Assembly: GCA_015689775.1 (NCBI GenBank)
Contig: WVSR01000003.1
Coordinates: forward strand, 186,001-250,000
Origin: Rhodobacterales bacterium LSUCC0387
Lineage (GTDB): Bacteria; Pseudomonadota; Alphaproteobacteria; Rhodobacterales; Rhodobacteraceae
DNA: 64,000 nt
Reading direction: 5' to 3'
Every line of letters begins with the position of its first letter. The stretch's first letter is position 1. The notes below the pieces were generated by a model, which saw only the letters and a list, made by a program, of their open reading frames with translations, did no database searches and was not told the origin of the DNA. A program made the position numbers and the translations under genes. Shown piece after piece: positions 35,263 to 45,376 of the stretch.

Positions 35263-35843
35263 CGCCCTTAATTTCGAATGGCTCGCGCCCGGTTTTGGTC
35301 TGCCACCGACCGATGATCAGGAAAAACACCACATGTTGGGGTTGCGCCGCAGCGCAGAATTTAGCGCTAACTCCCTAAAACGCAAAAATACAACCTATAG
35401 CTTAAATAGGTTCTCCACCAAAATAGGCATGTTTTTCAGGGAAATTTGCAAAATTTGTTAATAAATTTACAAATTCCGCAACGCAGTGTAAATTTGTTAC
35501 ACAGAAATCGTGGAAATCAGGATGTATTCCTTCTGAAGCTGAAAACTTGATGTAAACTGTCTGTGATCAATAGCGGTGTGCCTGATCGTAAAACCAGGCC
35601 AAGGATGGGGCCGCTGTCGACTTTGCGAAACCGCCCAATGAAGGGGGCAAGGACGCAAAATTTGGGGATCGAGGAGGATCTTTTTTAGTCATCACATGAG
35701 CTGCGTTTGTGTCGTTTGTTTACGTTGAACAAACACGAAGCGCCATATTGCCACGAAGGGATCGGGGTGAGCGACACCCAAGCTGCGGCGCGGCACCCTT
35801 TGTCAGACGACATCCGCGCCGTCACCTTTGATGGAGAACTACA
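35263..35843 (+). promoter_or_regulatory. Palindrome-rich leader of acs
   Basis: These 581 bases carry no supported gene but hold a cluster of inverted repeats. TTTGCAAA lies at 35445-35452. AATTTGT (35452-35458) pairs with ACAAATT (35469-35475). GTGTAA (35486-35491) faces TTACAC (35497-35502). GTTTGTT (35714-35720) faces AACAAAC (35728-35734). TTTGCAAA resembles sites of the RamB/ScfR/PccR short-chain acyl-CoA regulators, which would fit control of acetate use (inference). GGAG at 35833-35836 serves the TTG start of acs. Confidence 0.5.
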
Positions 35844-37784
35844 TTGCCAACGACTTCGAAATTCCCTGACCTTCTTGCTGGCGCGCATATTGACGCAGAT
35901 AAATACACAGCAATGTACAAGGCCTCCATTTCCGATCCCGAGGCATTCTGGGGTGAACAAGGCAAGCGCCTTGATTGGATCAAGCCCTACACCAAGGTCA
36001 AAAATACCTCCTTCGCCTATGACAATGTAGATATCCGTTGGTATGAAGACGGCACGCTGAACGTAGCGGCAAACTGCATTGATCGTCATCTGGCAACGCG
36101 CGGCGATCAGACCGCGATTTTGTTTGAACCAGACAATCCCAACGAAGCCGCGCAGCATATCACCTACGCACAGCTTGGCGATGAAGTGGGCCGTTTTGCT
36201 AATACCCTGAAATCATTGGGCGTCAAGCGCGGCGATCGCGTTGTTCTGTATTTGCCGATGATCCCCGAAGCAGCCTATGCCATGCTTGCCTGTGCGCGCA
36301 TCGGCGCGATCCACTCCGTGGTCTTCGCAGGCTTCTCGCCCGACGCATTGGCAAATCGCATCAATGACTCGGAAGCACGGGTTGTCATCACTTCGGACGG
36401 CGCCCCCCGCGGCGGTCGTGTCACTGATCTGAAATCCAACGTGGATAAGGCGCTTTTCCATTGTGATGACCATGTGAAATGCTTGGTCGTGAAGCGTACC
36501 GGTCAAGATGTAACTTGGGCCGATGGTCGCGATATCTGGTATCACGATGCCTCTGCGGGCCAATCCACCGCCTGCCCTACTGAAGAAATGAACGCTGAAG
36601 ATCCGTTGTTCATTCTGTACACTTCAGGTTCAACGGGCAAGCCGAAGGGCGTTGTTCATACTTCAGGCGGCTATCTGACTTATGCTGCGATGACGCATCA
36701 ATATACGTTCGACTATCAAGATAGCGATGTGTTCTGGTGCACCGCGGATGTCGGTTGGGTGACAGGCCACAGCTACATCATCTACGGCCCGCTTGCGAAT
36801 GGCGCGACAACCCTGATGTTTGAAGGTGTGCCGACCTATCCAGACGCGGGTCGCTTCTGGGCTGTTTGCGAAAAGCACAAGGTCAACCAATTCTACACCG
36901 CCCCCACAGCCATTCGTTTGCTGATGGGTCAGGGCAATGAATTCGTGACCAAATATGATCTCTCTAGCCTCAAGCTTTTGGGGTCGGTCGGTGAACCTAT
37001 CAACCCCGAAGCGTGGAATTGGTATAATGACGTAGTCGGCAAGGGGAACTGTCCAATTGTTGATACATGGTGGCAGACTGAAACGGGCGGCCATTTGATT
37101 ACACCTCTGCCGGGGGCCACCAAACTTAAGCCTGGCTCAGCGACTAATCCATTCTTCGGCGTGCAGCCCGTGCTCTTGGATGCAACCACAGGTCAAGAAA
37201 TCCACGAAACCGCCGCAGACGGCGTGTTGTGTATAAAAGACAGCTGGCCCGGTCAGATGCGCACGCTGTGGGGCGATCCTGATCGCTTTGTGCAGGCTTA
37301 TTTCACTGATTACAAAGGCTATTATTTCACGGGGGACGGATGCCGCCGCGACGAAGATGGCTATTACTGGATCACGGGCCGCGTGGATGATGTGATCAAC
37401 GTGTCGGGCCACCGCATGGGCACAGCCGAGGTTGAGTCGGCGCTCGTGGCGCATGAAAAAGTATCCGAGGCCGCAGTGGTAGGTTTTCCGCATGACCTCA
37501 AAGGTCAGGGAATTTACTGCTACGTCACGCTGATGGTAGGTCAAGAGCCATCGGAAGAATTGCGGGCAGAATTGACTAATTGGGTGCGTAAAGAGATCGG
37601 CCCAATTGCTAAACCAGACGCGTTGCAATTTGCACCTGGCCTGCCCAAAACGCGGTCAGGGAAAATCATGCGCCGTATTTTGCGCAAGATTGCTGAAAAC
37701 GATTTCGGCAGCCTTGGCGACACATCAACCTTGGCAGATCCAAGCGTAGTGGATGATCTCATCGCCAATCGCATCGTTAAGTAA
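35844..37784 (+). CDS. acs: Acetyl-CoA synthetase (TTG start)
   Basis: A 646-residue AMP-forming ligase that activates acetate to acetyl-CoA. Seen: P-loop [21 protein letters not shown], the [18 protein letters not shown] hinge and the catalytic, acetylatable Lys607 in TRSGKIMRR. The only start in frame is TTG at 35844, because a TGA lies at 35829-35831 and the next Met is inside the conserved region; GGAG seven bases before supports it. Downstream come adk, which recycles the AMP produced, and a symporter pair, so the block looks like an acetate uptake and activation unit. Confidence 0.95.
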   Translation: MPTTSKFPDLLAGAHIDADKYTAMYKASISDPEAFWGEQGKRLDWIKPYTKVKNTSFAYDNVDIRWYEDGTLNVAANCIDRHLATRGDQTAILFEPDNPNEAAQHITYAQLGDEVGRFANTLKSLGVKRGDRVVLYLPMIPEAAYAMLACARIGAIHSVVFAGFSPDALANRINDSEARVVITSDGAPRGGRVTDLKSNVDKALFHCDDHVKCLVVKRTGQDVTWADGRDIWYHDASAGQSTACPTEEMNAEDPLFILYTSGSTGKPKGVVHTSGGYLTYAAMTHQYTFDYQDSDVFWCTADVGWVTGHSYIIYGPLANGATTLMFEGVPTYPDAGRFWAVCEKHKVNQFYTAPTAIRLLMGQGNEFVTKYDLSSLKLLGSVGEPINPEAWNWYNDVVGKGNCPIVDTWWQTETGGHLITPLPGATKLKPGSATNPFFGVQPVLLDATTGQEIHETAADGVLCIKDSWPGQMRTLWGDPDRFVQAYFTDYKGYYFTGDGCRRDEDGYYWITGRVDDVINVSGHRMGTAEVESALVAHEKVSEAAVVGFPHDLKGQGIYCYVTLMVGQEPSEELRAELTNWVRKEIGPIAKPDALQFAPGLPKTRSGKIMRRILRKIAENDFGSLGDTSTLADPSVVDDLIANRIVK

Positions 37785-37801
37785 CGCGTGGACTTCAGTA
37801 A

Positions 37802-38488
37802 ATGACGGCAGATACGATGACACGACCAGTTAACTTAATCCTTCTCGGGCCTCCGGGCGCCGGGAAGGGCACTCAAGCCCGGATGCTAGAAGAGGCATTC
37901 GGGCTTGTGCAGCTGTCCACAGGCGACTTGTTGCGTAGCGCAGTCAATGCAGGCACACCCGCAGGCTTGGCCGCGAAATCGGTTATGGAAAAGGGCGAGT
38001 TGGTCTCGGATGGGATTGTGCTTGCCGTGCTCGAAGAACGCCTTCAGCAGGCCGATGTGGCCGCAGGCACAATTTTGGATGGTTTTCCCCGCACCGCCGC
38101 GCAAGCCGAAGCGCTTGATGGCCTTTTGGCGGCACGCAACCAACAGATCGACGCTGTCATCAGCCTTGAGGTGGATGATGACGCGATGGTGGCTCGCGTA
38201 TCGGGCCGCTATACCTGCTCCGATTGTGGCGAAGGATATCATGACAAATTCAAACAGCCCGCAAAAGCGGGTGTTTGTGACAAATGTCAGGGCAGCTCGT
38301 TTAAGCGCCGCCCTGATGATAATGCCGAAACAGTGCGCACGCGCCTATCGGCATATCATGCCCAAACGGCTCCCCTTATCGAGTATTACGATGCCCGCGG
38401 CATGCTTAGCAAAATCGCGGCCATGGGGGCTATTGACGATATTGCAAAGGCACTTGGCAAGATCGTGTCCCGCCTCAATGGGGCGTAG
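37802..38488 (+). CDS. adk: Adenylate kinase
   Basis: A 228-residue kinase interconverting ATP, ADP and AMP. Seen: P-loop GPPGAGKGT at 16-24, DGFPRTAAQAE, and a LID domain with four Cys (139, 142, 159, 162) that should bind zinc, a feature of many alphaproteobacterial and Gram-positive Adk. A second ATG lies five codons inside. It follows acs by 17 bases, which fits removal of AMP made by acetate activation. This is probably the main Adk or a second copy; the ribosomal-protein operon is not in the window. Confidence 0.92.
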   Translation: MTADTMTRPVNLILLGPPGAGKGTQARMLEEAFGLVQLSTGDLLRSAVNAGTPAGLAAKSVMEKGELVSDGIVLAVLEERLQQADVAAGTILDGFPRTAAQAEALDGLLAARNQQIDAVISLEVDDDAMVARVSGRYTCSDCGEGYHDKFKQPAKAGVCDKCQGSSFKRRPDDNAETVRTRLSAYHAQTAPLIEYYDARGMLSKIAAMGAIDDIAKALGKIVSRLNGA

Positions 38489-38586
38489 TTGGGCAAAAGA
38501 ATTCTGGCGGCGCCTTAGGAGGAGGCGGCGTCAGATGTCACCGTTGGGGCAGTGCCTCACTGGTTAGAAACCGAAGGGAGATATCA

Positions 38587-38847
38587 ATGGCCGAAAAGGC
38601 AAATAACTCTGAATACTGGGCCGCGAACGTCCGCTTAGTCACCTTATGCTTGGTGGTCTGGGCGCTGTGTTCATATGGCTTTGCTATTCTTTTCCGCCCG
38701 ATGCTTAGCGGTATCGCGGTGGGTGGCACAGATCTGGGCTTCTGGTTTGCTCAGCAAGGTTCAATCCTCGTATTCCTTATTCTGATTTTTTTCTACGCAT
38801 CGCGTATGAACAAATTAGACAAAGAATATGGCGTGGACGAAGAGTAA
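38587..38847 (+). CDS. DUF4212 small symporter subunit
   Basis: An 86-residue membrane protein with two hydrophobic helices (about 17-37 and 54-75). DUF4212 proteins are encoded directly before sodium/solute symporters of the VC_2705 type and are thought to act as their small subunit, as here with a 15-base gap. A GAAGGGAG ribosome site precedes the ATG. Confidence 0.88.
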   Translation: MAEKANNSEYWAANVRLVTLCLVVWALCSYGFAILFRPMLSGIAVGGTDLGFWFAQQGSILVFLILIFFYASRMNKLDKEYGVDEE

Positions 38848-38862
38848 AGGACGGGCCAGATT

Positions 38863-40632
38863 ATGGAACAAACAACTCTAAATATTATCGTTGTGGGGCT
38901 GTCGTTTGCGCTCTACTTCGGTATCGCAATTTGGGCCCGCGCGGGCTCCACATCTGAATTCTACGCCGCAGGGCGTGGTGTTCCGCCTGTGTTGAACGGT
39001 ATGGCAACTGCGGCTGACTGGATGTCGGCGGCCTCCTTCATCTCAATGGCAGGTCTTATCGCATTCGTAGGCTATAACAACTCGACCTTCCTTATGGGCT
39101 GGACGGGCGGTTACGTGCTTATGGCGATGCTTCTTGCGCCCTATTTGCGCAAGTTCGGCAAGTATACGGTTCCTGAGTTCGTAGGCGACCGTTTCTACAG
39201 CCAGACTGCACGCGTTGTGGCCGTTGCCTCGCTGATTATTATGTCCGTAACTTACGTTATCGGTCAGATGACTGGCGCTGGCGTGGCCTTCTCTCGCTTC
39301 CTCGAAGTGGACAAAACAACGGGTCTCTACATTGCGTCCGCAACCGTTTTCGTTTACGCAGTTTTGGGCGGTATGAAGGGTATCACTTACACTCAGGTAG
39401 CGCAGTATTGCGTTCTAATCACCGCATACACCATCCCTGCTGTGTTCATCTCGCTGCAACTGACAGGTAACCCGATCCCAAGCCTCGGCCTCTTCTCCGA
39501 GCACACAGCCTCTGGCCAGCCTTTGCTGACTACATTGGACGGTTTGCTCACGGATCTGGGCTTCAATGCCTACACCACAGGCTCTAGCCCATGGTTAATG
39601 GCGTTGTTTACCTTGTCTCTGATGATTGGTACCGCGGGCCTGCCCCACGTGATCATTCGCTTCTTCACCGTTCCCAAAGTGTCAGACGCACGTTGGTCTG
39701 CTGGCTGGGCGCTGGTGTTCATCGCGCTGCTTTACCTGACCGCTCCTGCGGTGGGTGCTATGGCACGTTTAAACATCATGACCACCATGTGGCCAGATGG
39801 CGTTGAAGGTGAGCCTGTTGCACAAGCTGATCTGCCTGATTGGTTTAACACTTGGTCGGTCACTGGCCTTTTGGCTGTTGAAGACAAGAACGGCGACGGC
39901 CTTATCCAGTACTACAATGAAAATAATGCTGGTATGGCTGAAATGGCAGCTGAGCGTGGTTGGGCAGGAAATGAGCTTGTCACGTTCAACCGTGACATCC
40001 TCGTTTTGGCAAACCCAGAAATCGCGCAGCTTCCAGGTTGGGTTATCGCTCTGATCGCTGCAGGTGGTTTGGCGGCAGCCCTGTCCACGGCGGCGGGTCT
40101 TCTGTTGGCGATCTCCTCTTCCATCAGCCACGATTTGATCAAGTCGGTGATCAATCCTAACATCACTGAGAAAGGCGAGCTTCTTGCCGCCCGCATCTCG
40201 ATGGCAGGCGCGATTGCTTTGGCGACCTATCTTGGTCTGAACCCTCCAGGCTTCGCGGCGCAAACCGTGGCTCTGGCATTCGGTCTGGCAGCAGCATCGC
40301 TGTTCCCAACACTGATGATGGGTATCTTCTCCAAGCGCATGAACTCCGCAGGTGCAACAGCAGGTATGCTTGCAGGTCTGATTTCGACCTGTCTCTACCT
40401 GTTCACATTCTTGGGTTGGTTCTTCATCCCAGGCACCAACATGCTGGATAACACTGCAGCGAACTACTTGTTCGGCATCCCACCAACCCATTTTGGGCCA
40501 GTGGGCGCATTGCTGAACTTTGCAGTCGCATTCGCAGTATCCCGCGTGACAGCAGAGCCTCCGCAGGAGATCCAAGACCTCGTGGAATCCGTACGTATCC
40601 CACGTGGCGCAGGTGCAGCCATCAACAAGTGA
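38863..40632 (+). CDS. Sodium:solute symporter family protein (ActP/VC_2705 type)
   Basis: A 589-residue transporter with about 13 membrane segments of the SSS family. Seen: TSEFYAAGRGVPPVLNGMA, ADWMSAASFISMAG near the start and a periplasmic insertion near 300-370. The subgroup is annotated as acetate permease-like, and the nearby acs supports a short-chain acid substrate, although this is inference. The gene is followed by a strong terminator and then by a DUF294 signalling protein, a frequent companion of this symporter. Confidence 0.88.
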   Translation: MEQTTLNIIVVGLSFALYFGIAIWARAGSTSEFYAAGRGVPPVLNGMATAADWMSAASFISMAGLIAFVGYNNSTFLMGWTGGYVLMAMLLAPYLRKFGKYTVPEFVGDRFYSQTARVVAVASLIIMSVTYVIGQMTGAGVAFSRFLEVDKTTGLYIASATVFVYAVLGGMKGITYTQVAQYCVLITAYTIPAVFISLQLTGNPIPSLGLFSEHTASGQPLLTTLDGLLTDLGFNAYTTGSSPWLMALFTLSLMIGTAGLPHVIIRFFTVPKVSDARWSAGWALVFIALLYLTAPAVGAMARLNIMTTMWPDGVEGEPVAQADLPDWFNTWSVTGLLAVEDKNGDGLIQYYNENNAGMAEMAAERGWAGNELVTFNRDILVLANPEIAQLPGWVIALIAAGGLAAALSTAAGLLLAISSSISHDLIKSVINPNITEKGELLAARISMAGAIALATYLGLNPPGFAAQTVALAFGLAAASLFPTLMMGIFSKRMNSAGATAGMLAGLISTCLYLFTFLGWFFIPGTNMLDNTAANYLFGIPPTHFGPVGALLNFAVAFAVSRVTAEPPQEIQDLVESVRIPRGAGAAINK

Positions 40633-40670
40633 TCCTTTGATCACTTAGGGGCTACCCCTTAAGAAAAATG

Positions 40671-40703
40671 GGCGCATTCCGATCAATCGGGATGCGCCTT
40701 TTT
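40671..40703 (+). terminator. Rho-independent terminator after the symporter
   Basis: GGCGCATTCCGA at 40671-40682 pairs with TCGGGATGCGCC at 40687-40698 (one G-T pair, loop TCAA), followed by TTTTT. A smaller GTGATC/GATCAC hairpin overlaps the stop codon at 40630-40645. Confidence 0.88.
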
Positions 40704-40752
40704 CATAAATAGTCTAGGCTGAGCCAGACCGACCAAACAGACCCAGATCCAG

Positions 40753-42567
40753 ATGCCAAAAGAAATCCTGACCCTTCTGTCACAAACGCACCCCTACGAC
40801 AGCTTACCGCATGATTATCTGGCGGAACTGGCAGGGCAGGTGAACCGCTCCATGGCGAAAGCGGGCGCTGTGATTTATCACGCGGGCGCGCCGCTTGAGG
40901 CGCTTTACCTCATCGTGTCAGGGCAGGTTGATATCAACGAACCCAATGGTGAACTGGTCTCGATCCTCGGCCCGAAAAACTCGTTCGGGGAGCGTGGCTT
41001 GATGCGCGATGGTATTGCGCCTGTCACCGCAACCGCTGTGAAACCGACAGAACTTTTGGAGATCTCGGCGCCGCTTTTCCATAAATTGGTGAAAGAGCAC
41101 CCCGCCTTTCTAGATTTCTTTGACCGCACCCGCCCAGCCCGCGCCAAGCGCAGTGCCTTGTCGACCCAAACCTTGGGCGATTTAATGACGCGCAATCCTC
41201 TGACCTGCACAGCGCAAGACAGCTTGCTGAGCGCCGCGAAAAAGATGCGGGATCACCGCGTCTCTTGCTTGCTTGTCACCTCCGAAACGGGGGCGCTGCA
41301 AGGGATCATCACCACACGCGACCTAACCAATCGCGCGATGGCGGCGGGGCTGCCATCAGACACGGCCGTGGCCGAAGTGATGACGCGTTATCCCAAGACC
41401 TTGCCCGCCTCCGCCCTTGTAGCTGATGCGCTGCATTTGATGGTCGAGCATGGGTTTACCCATATGCCCGTCATGGATCGCGGGCAGCCCGAAGGCATAT
41501 TAAGCCAGACCGATATGATGCGCTTTCAGGCGACCAGTTCCGCCTCAATCATCATGGATATCGCCTATGCCGCGAATAGCGCAGAAATTGCCAAATGTGT
41601 AAAAGGCATCCCTGCCCTTTTGATGCAATTGGTTGGGACAAATAATGATCATCAGGTGGTCACACGCGTGATCACCGATATCGGCGATGCCACGACACGC
41701 CGGTTGCTAAAACTTGCCGAAGACCATCTTGGGCCGCCGCCTGTGCCCTATCTGTGGCTGGCCTGCGGCAGCCAAGGTCGGCAAGAACAAACGGGCGTTT
41801 CCGACCAAGACAATTGCCTGATCATAGACGATGCCATGCGCCCAGAAGATGACGCTTATTTCGCCGCTTTGGCAAAATTCGTCTCGGATGGTTTAGATGA
41901 GGCAGGCTATTTCTATTGCCCAGGTGATATGATGGCAACCGCCGCGCGTTGGCGGCAACCCTTACGCGTTTGGCGAAACTATTTCTCGAAATGGATCAAC
42001 AAACCCGACACCGAGGCGCAGATGTTGGCATCGGTTATGTTTGACCTGCGACCCATTGGCGGCACAATGGCCCTGTTTGACGATCTTCACGCCTCGACCC
42101 TTGCAGAGGCTGCGGGAAATTCGATTTTTGTGGCTCATATGATTTCTAATTCGCTCAAGCATACGCCCCCGCTTGGTCTCTTTCGGGGCTTTGCCACTGT
42201 TCGGTCGGGCGAGCTTAAAGATCGCATTGATCTCAAGCATAACGGCGTTGTGCCCGTGGTGGATTTGGGGCGCATCTATGCGCTGAAAGGACAGTTGACC
42301 GAAGTAAACACCCGCGCGCGCTTGGTTGCCGCAATTGACGGAGGTGCGGTTTCTGCCTCGGGCGGACGGGATTTATTGGATGCCTATGACATGATCGCGG
42401 AAGCGCGGCTTGCGCATCAAGCGCGCCAAATCCGCAATGGCCACGCGCCCGATAATTTCATGGCGCCTGCTTATTTATCCGATTTTGATCGAAGTCATCT
42501 CCGCGATGCCTTCGTTGTGATTAAAACAATGCAATCGGCAATCGGACAGCGGAGCGGGTTTCTATAA
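40753..42567 (+). CDS. cNMP-binding, CBS and DUF294 nucleotidyltransferase-like protein
   Basis: A 604-residue cytoplasmic signalling protein. Domains in order: cyclic-nucleotide-binding fold (about 10-125, with FGERGLMRDG), two CBS domains (about 155-275), a GlnD-like nucleotidyltransferase-type DUF294 domain (about 300-445, with LACGSQGRQEQTGVSDQDN) and a helical C-terminal domain. Proteins of this layout occur beside ActP-like symporters and a DnaQ-type exonuclease, as here. They are believed to sense nucleotides and adjust the symporter, but the reaction is unproven. Confidence 0.86.
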   Translation: MPKEILTLLSQTHPYDSLPHDYLAELAGQVNRSMAKAGAVIYHAGAPLEALYLIVSGQVDINEPNGELVSILGPKNSFGERGLMRDGIAPVTATAVKPTELLEISAPLFHKLVKEHPAFLDFFDRTRPARAKRSALSTQTLGDLMTRNPLTCTAQDSLLSAAKKMRDHRVSCLLVTSETGALQGIITTRDLTNRAMAAGLPSDTAVAEVMTRYPKTLPASALVADALHLMVEHGFTHMPVMDRGQPEGILSQTDMMRFQATSSASIIMDIAYAANSAEIAKCVKGIPALLMQLVGTNNDHQVVTRVITDIGDATTRRLLKLAEDHLGPPPVPYLWLACGSQGRQEQTGVSDQDNCLIIDDAMRPEDDAYFAALAKFVSDGLDEAGYFYCPGDMMATAARWRQPLRVWRNYFSKWINKPDTEAQMLASVMFDLRPIGGTMALFDDLHASTLAEAAGNSIFVAHMISNSLKHTPPLGLFRGFATVRSGELKDRIDLKHNGVVPVVDLGRIYALKGQLTEVNTRARLVAAIDGGAVSASGGRDLLDAYDMIAEARLAHQARQIRNGHAPDNFMAPAYLSDFDRSHLRDAFVVIKTMQSAIGQRSGFL

Positions 42568-42614
42568 CCCCCGCGCCTGTTTTTGGTTGTCACGAAAAGA
42601 GAAAGACCAACGAA

Positions 42615-43148
42615 ATGCAAATGTTCCTCGTCCTTATTGCGGCACTGTCTTCGGCCTTTGCAGGGGCAGGCATCGCCTATGGCCTACGCCGCCTGATAGG
42701 AGAGCGGATACCAAAATGGTTCGTGCCTGCGGGCGCAGGGCTGGCGATGATCCTGACCACGATATCCCTTGAATATTCATGGGCGCGCGGCGTCATGGCC
42801 ACCCTGCCCTCAGACACTGTAATGATCGCCACCCGCGAACAGCGCGCAGTTTGGCAGCCGTGGACATATGTGAAGCCATGGATCAAAGCCTTTGTCGCGG
42901 TTACCCCGTCAGAGACTGTCGAAACAGTCGAAGGCTCGGGCCAATGGGTTGTGCAAACGCGCCTGCACGAGCGGTGGCAACCCGCGATCATCAAGCCCAT
43001 CTTGGTGGATTGCACGACCCCCGCCCGCGCAGAGATTTTTCCAACCACCAGTTTTGATGCCGATGGCCGCGCCGAGAATGCCGATTGGTTAGTGGTTTCC
43101 GTTGATGATCCGTTGATTGTCGTGGTCTGCCCAACTCTGGGCGGCTAG
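42615..43148 (+). CDS. Conserved membrane-anchored hypothetical protein
   Basis: A 177-residue protein with two N-terminal membrane helices (about 3-22 and 36-52) and a soluble region of about 115 residues outside, with LHERWQPAIIKPILVDC. I do not recognise a named domain. It lies between the DUF294 protein and the exonuclease fusion on the same strand with gaps of 47 and 39 bases, so it probably belongs to the same unit. Confidence 0.7.
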   Translation: MQMFLVLIAALSSAFAGAGIAYGLRRLIGERIPKWFVPAGAGLAMILTTISLEYSWARGVMATLPSDTVMIATREQRAVWQPWTYVKPWIKAFVAVTPSETVETVEGSGQWVVQTRLHERWQPAIIKPILVDCTTPARAEIFPTTSFDADGRAENADWLVVSVDDPLIVVVCPTLGG

Positions 43149-43187
43149 GCCGCGTCACCGCTGCGGGAGGAGGAGGCCCGCACGCCC

Positions 43188-45176
43188 ATGTTCACCCATC
43201 TTAGTTTGCGTTTGCGCATCTTTTTGTTCTTTGCGCTCTTGGCCTTTGGGGGCGCGGCCCTGCTGACCGCGGGTCTGGTGATCGGGTATGTTCGTTTGGG
43301 CGAGGATCACGCGCTATCGGCCCTTATCACCGCAGGGGCGGTTGGGGCATTTGCAATTATCGGCCTGTCTGCTTGGGTTTGGACGAAGTTCGATGAATAT
43401 GTCGCCCGCCCCCTTGAGGCATTGGCCGCGGATATGCGCGCCCGCGCCCATGCCGATGTGGATGATGAAATCAATCCAAACTATGCGCGATATTTGGGTG
43501 ATTTAGCCCCTGCTGCTGCGGCTGTTGCCGCGCATTTGACCGAAACGCGCAACGCAATGGCATTGGCCGTGGGTCGTGAAACAGCACGGCTCGGCCTTGA
43601 GAAGCAGCGGCTTGAAACCTTACTGGCTGAAATTCCCGATGGGGTCGTGTTCTGCACGCCTGACCATAAAATCGCGCTTTACAATGGCAAGATGCGGGAT
43701 CTCTTCAATGATGATGAGGGGTTGGGTCTGAACCGCCCCCTTGATCAGCTTTTGCGCATGGCCCCCTTGCGGGAGGCTTATGGCAGGCTGTTGCGCGCAC
43801 AGAGCGCCAAGGGCACGGATATTTTGGTAACAACCCGCCACGATGCCCGCCTTTTCGAGGCACGGATGCGCTTATTCTGGCTCGAAGGTCAGGAAACAGC
43901 CGATCCTGCCTATCTCTTGTGCTTGCAAGACCGATCCAAGGACTTGGCACTGCATGGCACGCGCGAGGCTCTGTTTGCCGATTTAATTGAGGCCGTGGAT
44001 GCCGTTTTGCCAGACCTGCCCCAAGGGGCGCCGCGTGCGCAGTTGGAAAAGACGTTGCGCGATGTGCAAAAAGAAAAGGCCAAAACCGATACAGCATGGT
44101 GGCCCCTTGAGCAGCTTGACCTATCCGATATTGCAATCGCGCTTACCACGCGCTTGGCGCAAAAGGATATCCAACTGCAGTATGACGCGCAGCCTGACTT
44201 GCGACTGCGCGCCGATGGCTTTGCCATCAGCCGCTTGTTAGAGCGCCTGACGCTGTCGTGGATTGGCGCGGGGGCGTCTGACATTCGACTTTCGGCCCGA
44301 CTGACAGAGGGAGAGGCCATTCTTGACGTGCAGGGAGATGCAAAGGCCCCTGACGCGGCACGGCTCAAAGATTGGTTAGACAGCCCCCTGGTCACGGGCC
44401 ATTCACGCTTTTCTGGGGCCGATGTTTTGCGCAGCCACGGCGCCAAGATCGAAGCCACAGATCAACGGATCAGCCTGTCACTAGCCGCCGCCCCCGAAGC
44501 GCTGCAAACGCCGCGCGTGATCCAATATGATTTTGACCTGTTGCAAACCGCACTGCCTGCTGAGCTGTCACAGGCCCCGCTGAAAAACTTGTCTTTCGTG
44601 GTGTTCGATACAGAAACCACCGGGCTGAACCCGCAAGTCGATGAAATCTGTCAGATTGCCGCGATGCGGATCGTAAACGGCAAATTGGTCGAGAGCGAAC
44701 GCTTTGACACATTGGTCAACCCTGCGCGCAAAATCCCTGCGGCCTCAACAGCGGTGCATCACATCACCAATGAGATGGTGGCAGACGCCCCATCGGTTGT
44801 TGATGCCTTATCGCGGTTTCATCGCTTTGCCGATGGCGCGGTTCTGGTGGCCCATAACGCCCCCTTTGACATGGCTTTTCTACAGCGGCGCGAAGGGGTC
44901 ATTGGCGCGCGTTTTGATCAGCCGATCTTAGACACTGTTCTGTGTTCGGCCATCCTTTTTGGTCAGTCTGCGGAACACACATTAGACGCACTATGTGACC
45001 GCCTTAGCATTCGCATACCCGCCAATGCCCGTCATACCGCACTTGGCGACACATTGGGAACAGCGCGGGCCTTTGTGAAGATGTTGCCCATGCTTGAGGC
45101 GACAGATATCCAAAATTTGGGACAGTTGATCACGGCCTTTGATCGTCATGCACGGCTCTTGCGCCATTTGAACTAA
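43188..45176 (+). CDS. Membrane sensor-like protein fused to a DnaQ-type 3'-5' exonuclease
   Basis: A 662-residue protein. N-terminus: two membrane helices (about 8-30 and 42-62) and a HAMP/PAS-like part (RLETLLAEIPDGVVFCTPDH). Middle: a region resembling a histidine-kinase core but without a clear phospho-His or ATP-binding G boxes (about 250-445). C-terminus from about 468: a DEDDh exonuclease with Asp474 and Glu476 (FDTETTG), Asp561 (HNAPFDMAF) and His616/Asp621 (HTALGD), so catalysis is probably intact. It may degrade a nucleotide or nucleic acid near the membrane in response to a signal. It is downstream of DUF294 and the symporter. Confidence 0.85.
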   Translation: MFTHLSLRLRIFLFFALLAFGGAALLTAGLVIGYVRLGEDHALSALITAGAVGAFAIIGLSAWVWTKFDEYVARPLEALAADMRARAHADVDDEINPNYARYLGDLAPAAAAVAAHLTETRNAMALAVGRETARLGLEKQRLETLLAEIPDGVVFCTPDHKIALYNGKMRDLFNDDEGLGLNRPLDQLLRMAPLREAYGRLLRAQSAKGTDILVTTRHDARLFEARMRLFWLEGQETADPAYLLCLQDRSKDLALHGTREALFADLIEAVDAVLPDLPQGAPRAQLEKTLRDVQKEKAKTDTAWWPLEQLDLSDIAIALTTRLAQKDIQLQYDAQPDLRLRADGFAISRLLERLTLSWIGAGASDIRLSARLTEGEAILDVQGDAKAPDAARLKDWLDSPLVTGHSRFSGADVLRSHGAKIEATDQRISLSLAAAPEALQTPRVIQYDFDLLQTALPAELSQAPLKNLSFVVFDTETTGLNPQVDEICQIAAMRIVNGKLVESERFDTLVNPARKIPAASTAVHHITNEMVADAPSVVDALSRFHRFADGAVLVAHNAPFDMAFLQRREGVIGARFDQPILDTVLCSAILFGQSAEHTLDALCDRLSIRIPANARHTALGDTLGTARAFVKMLPMLEATDIQNLGQLITAFDRHARLLRHLN

Positions 45177-45376
45177 GGCGCGAAGGCTTGACATTGCCCT
45201 GCCCGCGCGCGTAAGAGCGGCACATCTTCCAGCAAGCTTTGGCTTTCTGGTCTTAGGATATGTCCAAGATCGCCCCCCGTCAGCGAGTTTCGCCCACGGG
45301 GGCCTTGGTGCATTGCAATGCGGTGGCCTGATGCACAGATCACCAAAGAGATGACGCGACAAAGGGGCCTTGGCCA
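45177..45376 (+). promoter_or_regulatory. Upstream region of ffh with possible -35 box
   Basis: A TTGACA lies at 45188-45193, and a weak -10-like TAAGAG follows after 18 bases. This is a possible promoter for the ffh-rplS block. No structured RNA or small gene was recognised in the 200 bases. Confidence 0.3.

Noticed and set aside
39769-40644. Cys-rich frame antisense to the SSS symporter
   Set aside because: The Cys come from reverse-complemented Ala/Thr codons of the symporter; no ribosome site.
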